Notes under the pieces: model-generated
Seen by the model: only the letters and a program-made list of their open reading frames with translations
The model's database searches: none
Told to the model about the DNA's origin: nothing
Assembly (NCBI GenBank): GCA_948146395.1
Contig: OX411555.1
Location: forward strand, 46,794,728-46,858,727
Direction of reading: 5' to 3'
DNA length: 64,000 nucleotides
DNA from: Fragum whitleyi
Lineage: Eukaryota; Mollusca; Bivalvia; Cardiida; Cardiidae
Made by a program: the position numbers and the translations under genes
Part shown: in pieces, positions 57,779-64,000 of the stretch
How the letters are laid out: the number at the start of each line of letters is the position of its first letter
Numbering within the stretch: the stretch's first letter is position 1

Positions 57779-58343
57779 AAATATAAGGCACTACTTTAAA
57801 CTTATCTTTTTTAAAACATGACGTATTTAGTAGAGAGAGGTGTTTCCCTTTCTAAAGTAAGAAATCTTTCTTTACTACAATAAGTTAGCTAAAGTTGCAA
57901 CAAGATTAGATCAAATTGAAAACAAAACAATATCCCTAGACAGACATAAACCATTACTTAGAAACATCTCTTTATATGCAGGCATAATAACTGCCTCTAA
58001 TGGACATTTGACTTTTTTGCATTGTAAGCAAGAACATTATACAGCTTAATACGTCTCCACATAGACCCATGCTGATAAAAACATCTTTTGTCAAAAACGT
58101 AGATAAATACACAAAAAAAGTTCTTAAAAGGAAAGGTTAAGACAAGTTTTAACCCCAATCTGTTTTATTATTTAATTCTTAAGCTTTTACTTTTCAAGGG
58201 TAAACAATTTTTTGCTAAGTTTTATAACCTAGGAGTTAAGTTTGCATTGCTGTTATTTAAGGAACAGTACATAAGCATACATTTTTTACAAATTTGATTT
58301 CACAAATAATTATGTTAGTTCCTGAAAACCAAGACTTATAAAA
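57779..58343. other. CPEB intron, no recognised feature
   Basis: AT-rich sequence with no exon or named repeat that can be supported. Confidence 0.5.
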
Positions 58344-58662
58344 CAAGAGCACCGCCTACGGGTGCCTACGCTCGGCTGTCGAGTGCTGGATGGTGGGAAA
58401 AAATCTAAGTCGAAAAAGGGGCATAATTTGCACAAAATGCATCTAGAGTTATCCCCCTTGATAGTATAGGTTGCTCTTTTGATGGTGAACATGTGTGCCA
58501 AGTTTCAAGTGAATGCCTTCAGTAGAACCAGAGATATAACAAAATGTCAAAGTTTTCGCACGACGACGACGACGACGACGACGACGACAACGACGACGAC
58601 AACGACGACGACACGGAGGCTATAGCAATACCTCGGGTTTTCTCCGAAAACAGCCGAGCTAA
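58344..58662 (+). mobile_element. Short pearl-like element with an (ACG)n tract
   Basis: It begins CAAGAGCACCGCCTACGGGT with GCTCGGCTGT, has a single ~200-bp body, an (ACG)n microsatellite at 58560-58613, and ends TCCGAAAACAGCCGAGCTAA. The 5' hairpin GCACC/GGGTGC and end pairing CTCGGCTGT/ACAGCCGAG are intact. Confidence 0.85.
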
Positions 58663-58839
58663 CTAGGTCTGATGCTTTTATGTCATAGGCGTAACTAGGA
58701 TTTTAAATTTACACGCACTCAGAAGGCAACCAACATAGAATATAATATACAATAAGGACGGTATGTGGACTGTGACAAAAGATGAATTTCCTCCTTCCGC
58801 TCCCCTTTTCTATGATTTGAGCGTTGGTGAATAATAAAA

Positions 58840-60400
58840 CAAGAGGACCATGATGGTCCTATATCGCTCACCTGAGTATGTCACTCATAACTTGTCAACC
58901 ATGTTATGAAAACCAGAATTTGTTTGATGTACATAAGGGTTGATTAAAATATGTCCTATTGCAACTTGATTTTTTTTTCAAGTTTCGTAAATTTTCAACT
59001 TTATCTTATCATGGCGTATTCTTTTAACAACTTTTGAAGACCTACACCCAAGGAACATCCCTGCCAAGTTTCAGCTTGATTGCCCCAGTGGTTTAGGAGG
59101 AGAAGAATTTTTTCTAATATTTTCAGCCATTTTCGGCCATTTTTCAGACTTTCCGTTACCATGGAAACAAGAGTTTTTGATGAAATTAAATTCTTTTAAC
59201 AACTTTTGAAGACCTTCACCCAAGGAACATACCTGCCATGTTTCAGCTTGATTGGCCAAATGGTTTAGGAGGAGAAGAATTTTTTCTAATATTTTCAGCC
59301 ATAATCGGCCATTTTTCAGATTTTCCGTTACCATGGAAACTAGAGTTTTTGATGAAATTAAATTCTTTTAACAACTTTTGAAGACCTACACCCAAGGAAC
59401 ATCCCTGCCAAGTTTCAGCTTGATTGCCCCAGTGGTTTAGGAGGAGAAGAATTTTTTCTAATATTTTCAGCCATTTTCGGCCATTTTTCAGACTTTCCGT
59501 TACCATGGAAACAAGAGTTTTTGATGAAATTAAATTCTTTTAACAACTTTTGAAGACCTTCACCCAAGGAACATACCTGCCATGTTTCAGCTTGATTGGC
59601 CAAATGGTTTAGGAGGAGAAGAATTTTTTCTAATATTTTCAGCCATTATCGGCCATTTTTCAGATTTTCCGTTACCATGGAAACTAGAGTTTTTGATGAA
59701 ATTAAATTCTTTTAACAACTTTTGAAGACCTTCACCCAAGGAACATCCCTGTCAAGTTTCAGCTTTATTGGCCCAGTGGTTAAGGAGGAGAAGAATTTTT
59801 TCTAATATTTTCAGCCATTTTGGGCTATTATGTAACCATGGCAGCCAGAGTTTTTGATGAAATTTAATTCTTTAAACAACTTTTAAAGAGCTTCACCCAA
59901 GGAACATACCTGCCATGTTTCAGCTTGATTGGCCAAATGGTTTAGGAGGAGAAGAATTTTTTCTAATATTTTCAGCCATTATCGGCCATTTTTCAGATTT
60001 TCCATTACCATGGAAACTAGAGTTTTTGATGAAATTAAATTCTTTTAACAACTTTTGAAGACCTTCACCCAAGGAACATCCCTGTCAAGTTTCAGCTTTA
60101 TTGGCCCAGTGGTTTAGGAGAAGAAGAATTTTTTCTAAGATTTTCGGCCATTTTGGGCTATTATGTAACCATGGCAGCCAGAGTTTTTGATGAAATTTAA
60201 TTCTTTAAACAACTTTTAAAGAGCTTCACCCAAGGAACATCCCTGCCAAGTTTCAGCTTGATTGGCCCAGTGGTTTAGGAGGAGAAGATGTTTAAAGAAA
60301 TTGTTGACGGACGGACAGATGGACGGACGGACAGACGGACGACAGACAGTGAGTGATCACAATAGCTAACCTTGAGCACTTTGTGCTCAGGTGAGCTAAA
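58840..60400 (+). mobile_element. Pearl-like element with a 172-bp core repeated as 344-bp dimers
   Basis: The 5' end is CAAGAGGACCATGATGGTCC with CGCTCACCTGAG. About seven units follow (TTTTAACAACTTTTGAAGAC, GTTTAGGAGGAGAAGAATTT), alternate units being more alike, then GACGGACAGATGGACGG and the 3' end CTTGAGCACTTTGTGCTCAG then GTGAGCTAAAAA. Minus-strand 87-codon frames are repeat copies. Confidence 0.9.
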
Positions 60401-61069
60401 AATTGAATAATTAAGCTGTAGTTTCGATTTTATGATCATTTATCAATGGCATTTTTTGAAAGAGGATTTATTTCTATTACATGCTAGCATAATGTGCTTA
60501 ATGGTAAATATACCCTTGATGTATTCTCCCTGTATCAAAATATTTCTATACATTTACTTCGGCTTGTCTTAAACAACAACAGGTAACCAATCAATCAATG
60601 CTTTTCACTGTATTGGCCATTATTTAGCCGCAACAGATTCCTATATGACTGTCCCTTTCAACTATTGAAGCGTAATAAAAGAAGAGTTTTCTTCACAGAC
60701 AATCAAGGTGTAAAAACAAATTTGTGGGTGGAACTCAGGGACTAGTACATCAAATTTGTATTGTCTCTAGGACAGACTGATAGCTCATCTTCCGAGTGCT
60801 AACTTTCATTTTCCAGGAAAATTGCCAAATATGGTTAGACCCATAATCCATCCATCATGGGCAATTTTAGAATTACCATGCCAAGATTGTTGGCCCAGAC
60901 TGCAGATCTTTTATTTGTCCATTATGTGTATTCTTTTCCTCAAAACAAACATTACTTCACTCTTCTTTTTTAGCAGATCAAATTTTGTAACTTAAATCTC
61001 TGAAATAATAACTTGGGTAATTTGTTTTAACATTAATTTCTATTATCACTAGCTACTGTTATGTGTCAT
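60401..61069. other. CPEB intron, no recognised exon
   Basis: A fragment of the 61-bp palindrome family (TTAAGCTGTAGTTTC) lies at the left edge. Nothing else can be supported. Confidence 0.5.
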
Positions 61070-61073
61070 TTAA

Positions 61074-61230
61074 GTTAGTGGACCCGTAAAAGTTCTGCAA
61101 CATTTAGGAGTAATGAACTAGTAAACAGTGTTTACCGAGGTTTCCTAATGATATCATTAGGAAACCTCGGTCAACATTGTGGAGGGTTATGAGTTAAGAA
61201 ACGTTGTGGAATTATTATGGGTCCACTACC
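61074..61230. mobile_element. TTAA palindromic MITE, family T2 (157 bp), beside a CPEB donor
   Basis: TTAA (61070-61073) then GTTAGTGGACCC. The centre pairs GAGGTTTCCTAATGA with TCATTAGGAAACCTC. The right end is GGGTCCACTACC-TTAA (61231-61234). It is the best preserved of four T2 copies and ends 17 nt inside the intron whose donor starts at 61251. Confidence 0.85.
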
Positions 61231-61251
61231 TTAAGCAATTACGGTACTTAC

Positions 61252-61370
61252 AGGTTTGTTTTTCATGGTTGGACTTGAGACACACCAGTAGAACTTGTCA
61301 TCATCAACAATACAGGCGTCAATGAGGGCCTGAACGGAAGATTCATCTTGGAATAACAGAAATGAATAAC
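61252..61370 (-). CDS. CPEB2/3/4: CPEB2/3/4-like protein, exon with the second half of RRM1
   Basis: This exon encodes GYSFLLFQDESSVQALID, ACIVDDDKFYWCVSS and PTMKNKP, the C-terminal half of RRM1. GYSFLLF is the RNP1 strand. The first two bases (GT) complete a Gly codon begun in an upstream exon that is not in the window; CPEB proteins have PPKGY here, which fits. The acceptor is TTTTCAG/GTTATT and the donor CCT/GTAAGT. The N-terminal half of RRM1 and the long low-complexity N-terminus must lie beyond 64000, because I found no matching exon between 61371 and 64000. Confidence 0.95.
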
Positions 61371-62058
61371 CTGAAAATAGAAAACAATGATGTCTTAGAT
61401 TAATGGGAGATAAATCTTGATCTAGGGAGAGTTGAGACTTCAAAATTTTGTCAATGTTTCACTTAAGTTTAATTAGTATTGAAGTTAAATTGAAAGAAGA
61501 AAAAGGAAATTTACAAAATTGGTGGCATTCTGTACCCAGATGGACAGGCAGACTGATTGACAGACAAACAGACATGCTGATTCCAGTATTTACCAGAAAA
61601 CAGCGTTTTTGGGATTCAATAGTCTTTCTTAAAATATGTATAAAAAATTATAAGGATAGAGACAATAAATATATTCAAAATTTGAATAAAAATTATCCTC
61701 TAAATCTGTAAACCTTGTATTACAGAGAAAAAAGGTCAAGCTTTGTCACAGATGTTATTAACGCCTACTTGGAAGTTTTTTCTGACATTCATGCATAAAA
61801 CATTATAATGAAAATGCTAAGTAACATGCAAGTATAATAAATAGTATAAGGTTATATTGAACTAACGCTCTTTATGTCTGCAATCTTCAAATTTAGATTC
61901 TATGATTAATTTTTAGACTAAGTAACAATTCAACTGGAAAAACTGTAGCCATTAAGCAGCTAAATATTGCATTAGAAAATTTTGCTTTTTCCTAAAACTT
62001 TAGAAACCAAAACACTATCATATTGCCAATTATTCTTTTCTTAATGACATTTTATATC
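61371..62058. other. CPEB intron upstream of the RRM1 exon
   Basis: No exon was recognised. A GGACAGGCAGACTGATTGAC-type short tract lies near 61542. Confidence 0.5.
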
Positions 62059-62062
62059 TTAA

Positions 62063-62289
62063 CCCTTTTCATATTGAACCCGGAATATTTCTACTTTGGC
62101 AGAAGTTATAGACCTGAGCCTGATCTTAGTCTCAACCACCTGGTTTTCTTATTAAAAAAAGAAAAGATATTTTTTCTAAATTTTATTTTAACAATAAATA
62201 CTGATTTGCAATAATAAGTGCATCCAGTGCTTTCAGCACTTAGTTTTCAATTCAAATTTACTAAGATATTTTTTTCAGGATGTCAAGGG
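62063..62289 (+). mobile_element. TTAA MITE, family T1 (227 bp)
   Basis: TTAA (62059-62062), CCCTTTTCATATTGAACCC, GAATATTTCTACTTTGGCAG, and right end TCAGGATGTCAAGGG-TTAA (62290-62293). Confidence 0.75.
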
Positions 62290-62399
62290 TTAAAGCTTTA
62301 ACATAGAAGAAGAAGCAAGAAAAAACTTGTAGAATGGATCACCTACAGACTCCTACAAGTAATGAAATATTCTCATGTTGTTTTCATCATATTTTTTGC

Positions 62400-62900
62400 T
62401 TTGGGAATTAATTCTTGTCACAATTCATCTCTAAACTCCCACCAAGTGACACCATTTCCTGGTAAAGCAGCGGGATTATCGATTCCTACGCAAATTGTCT
62501 CAAGAGCTGCTTGACAATTTCATCGTAGGACAGGGAAAAACATTAGGGGTCGAAAAACTAGAACTTTATTCCGAAGCATCAGTTGTCATGGGGATTAGGT
62601 TCTCTAAAATTCCCTGTATGACAATATTACATTAATCAATAGGTATCCTGTCTTTCTCTCAATGATGACATGTCCGTTTGAATCAATACGCAGACTTCTC
62701 CATCCCAATAATACAATCTTCATCTGACAGTCTGTCACAACGTTCAATTATCAACGGCTGACAAAAGCCTACTCTCACAATAAAGGTCATCTCTCTACTG
62801 ATGACCTCTGCACTCTTAATAGTGTGACTTTCACCTATCAATAAGCTATGCATTGCCAAGAAACTACCAAAACTCCCCGAGAATGACAAAAGAGTGTTGT
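62400..62900. other. Less AT-rich intronic island with a short hairpin
   Basis: This stretch has mixed composition, no detectable repeat and no exon with CPEB similarity. A hairpin pairs TCCTACGC, AATTGTC with GACAATTT, CGTAGGA at 62484-62530. It may be a conserved non-coding element. A 68-codon minus-strand frame (62683-62889) has no recognised domain. Confidence 0.35.
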
Positions 62901-62969
62901 TGGTTTTTTTGCAAATTATACCCCTCCTTGTCAGTACATGTGCAGAGCAGGAGATGATGGAAAAAGACT

Positions 62970-63130
62970 GACAGAGGCTCAGTGGCCCATGACTCCTAGA
63001 TTTTGAGCTGGGCCCCTAAATTTTTGGAGGAAATACCTAAACCCCTAATGTTAAAAATAGATTTTTGGCAGTCTGGGCCCCTAGTTTGAAAAACTTAGTC
63101 ATTCTCCCTGTAAATTGGTCTTATCACAGC
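62970..63130. repeat. Possible repeat with GGGCCCCTA motifs
   Basis: GGGCCCCTAAATTTTTGGAG and GGGCCCCTAGTTTGAAAA occur 70 bp apart. Neither ends nor relatives were established. Confidence 0.25.
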
Positions 63131-63204
63131 AGCAGTAAATTTAAAAATCTCCATCTGCCAATTTAAGCCCCCTCTCGGAAGACATGGTATCACTTATTTT
63201 AAAA

Positions 63205-64000
63205 CAAGAGGCCCAAAAGGGCCTGTATCGCTCCACTGGCTTTAACATCATTAGACTTGCATTAAATGAATCTTTCTTTGAATGAAAACAACACTTTGAA
63301 ATCTCTTAAGACCTTTTTTATATTAATTAACTGGGTATGGCTCACATTGCACCAAAATTCTCAAGTTTCATTAAAATCGGCCGAAACCTTCATCAGGAGA
63401 TGTAGTTCAAAGATTTCGGGCTCAAAATAAGCCACACCCTGACATGCCAATATTGATGGGCTTATCAATATTTTGCATACAATTTTTGAAAAGGGTCACA
63501 GAAGGAACATTCTGGTAAAATTTCATTGAAATCAGCCCAGTGATTTAGGAGGAGATGTCCTTCAAAGAATTTGGGCTCAAAATAAGCCCCACCCTGCCAC
63601 ACCCATATTTACGTGCCAATCAAAATTTTGAGAGCGACTTTTAGGAAGGGTCTCCCAAGGAACATTCTGGTAAAGTTTCATTGAAATCAGCCCAATGGTT
63701 CAGGAGGAAAAGTCATTCAAGGATTTCGGGCTCAAATAAGCCCCGCCCTGCCACGCCCATATTTGTTGGCCAATCAAAATTTCAGGAACAATTTTAAAAA
63801 GGGTTACCAAAGGAACATTCTGGTAAAGTTTGGTTGAAATCGGCCCAGTGGTTCAGGAGGAGATGTCATTCAAAGATTTTGGGCTCAAAATAAGCAGCAC
63901 CCTGCCACGCCCATATTTGGGGGTCAATCAAAATTTCTTGAACAATTTAGGTAAAGGGTCACCAAAGGAACATCCATGCCAAGTTTCATTGAAATTGGCC
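63205..64000 (+). mobile_element. Pearl-like element, truncated by the window end
   Basis: It begins CAAGAGGCCCAAAAGGGCC with CGCTCCACTGGC. About four units of ~165 bp follow (AAGGAACATTCTGGTAAAGT, GGAGGAGATGTC, GGGCTCAAAATAAGCC). The 3' hairpin is beyond 64000. Confidence 0.85.

Noticed and set aside
59071..59603. Three similar minus-strand ORFs of 62-87 codons
   Set aside because: They are translations of the 172-bp core units of a pearl-like element, with no known domain.
62484..62530. Hairpin with a TTGCGTAGG match to the start of a molluscan miR-242-like sequence
   Set aside because: Only nine bases agree, the rest differs, and the stem is too short for a typical precursor. Kept only as an unassigned hairpin.
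33524..64000. HDV-like ribozyme as in the mammalian CPEB3 intron
   Set aside because: No nested pseudoknot pattern was seen by eye. The mammalian ribozyme is lineage-specific. A covariance-model search would be needed to exclude one.

Overview
The window looks like nuclear DNA of a mollusc, most likely a bivalve. It is AT-rich, its genes are split by long introns, and it is dense in short non-autonomous transposons. One abundant repeat class has the layout known from bivalve 'pearl' elements and arthropod DINE-1/Helentron-type elements: a conserved 5' end, a tandem core, a GACGGACG-type microsatellite, and a 3' hairpin ending in GAGCTAA. The species cannot be named from the sequence alone. 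No rRNA, functional tRNA, CRISPR array, or transposase or reverse-transcriptase ORF was recognised.

Two protein-coding genes can be supported. (1) The minus strand carries the last four coding exons of a CPEB2/3/4-type (orb2-type) cytoplasmic polyadenylation element-binding protein, at 61252-61370, 57528-57642, 40730-40911 and 33296-33523. They join in frame to give the last 214 residues: the end of RRM1, all of RRM2 and the ZZ zinc-binding domain. The 5' part of the gene lies beyond 64000. (2) The plus strand at 8277-8382 carries what looks like the last coding exon of TMEM128, a small four-helix membrane protein. Its earlier exons were not found and may lie upstream of base 1. The two genes are convergent.

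Layout: 1-8276, putative TMEM128 intron with TTAA-flanked MITEs, one pearl-like element, a near-identical 527-bp tandem duplication and a 35-bp repeat array. 8277-8382, TMEM128 end. 8383-33295, intergenic or 3' UTR territory with a 5.1-kb segment bounded by 30-bp inverted repeats (9760-14870), pearl-like elements, an 11-copy array of a 145-bp repeat (25.2-26.9 kb) and many ~72-bp palindromes. 33296-61370, CPEB exons and three introns of 7.2, 16.6 and 3.6 kb. 61371-64000, start of a further CPEB intron, ending in a pearl-like element cut by the window edge.

Main observations: all three complete CPEB introns carry a TTAA-flanked inverted-repeat element 12, 13 and 17 nt inside the 5' splice site, each from a different family. 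Two pearl-like elements sit inside other repeats whose uninterrupted copies are also present, which gives empty-site controls for the element ends. The terminal hairpins and end-to-end inverted repeats of pearl-like subfamilies vary in sequence while keeping complementarity. A GC-rich perfect palindrome built on GGTTACCCCGGGGTAACC recurs through 5 kb of one CPEB intron.
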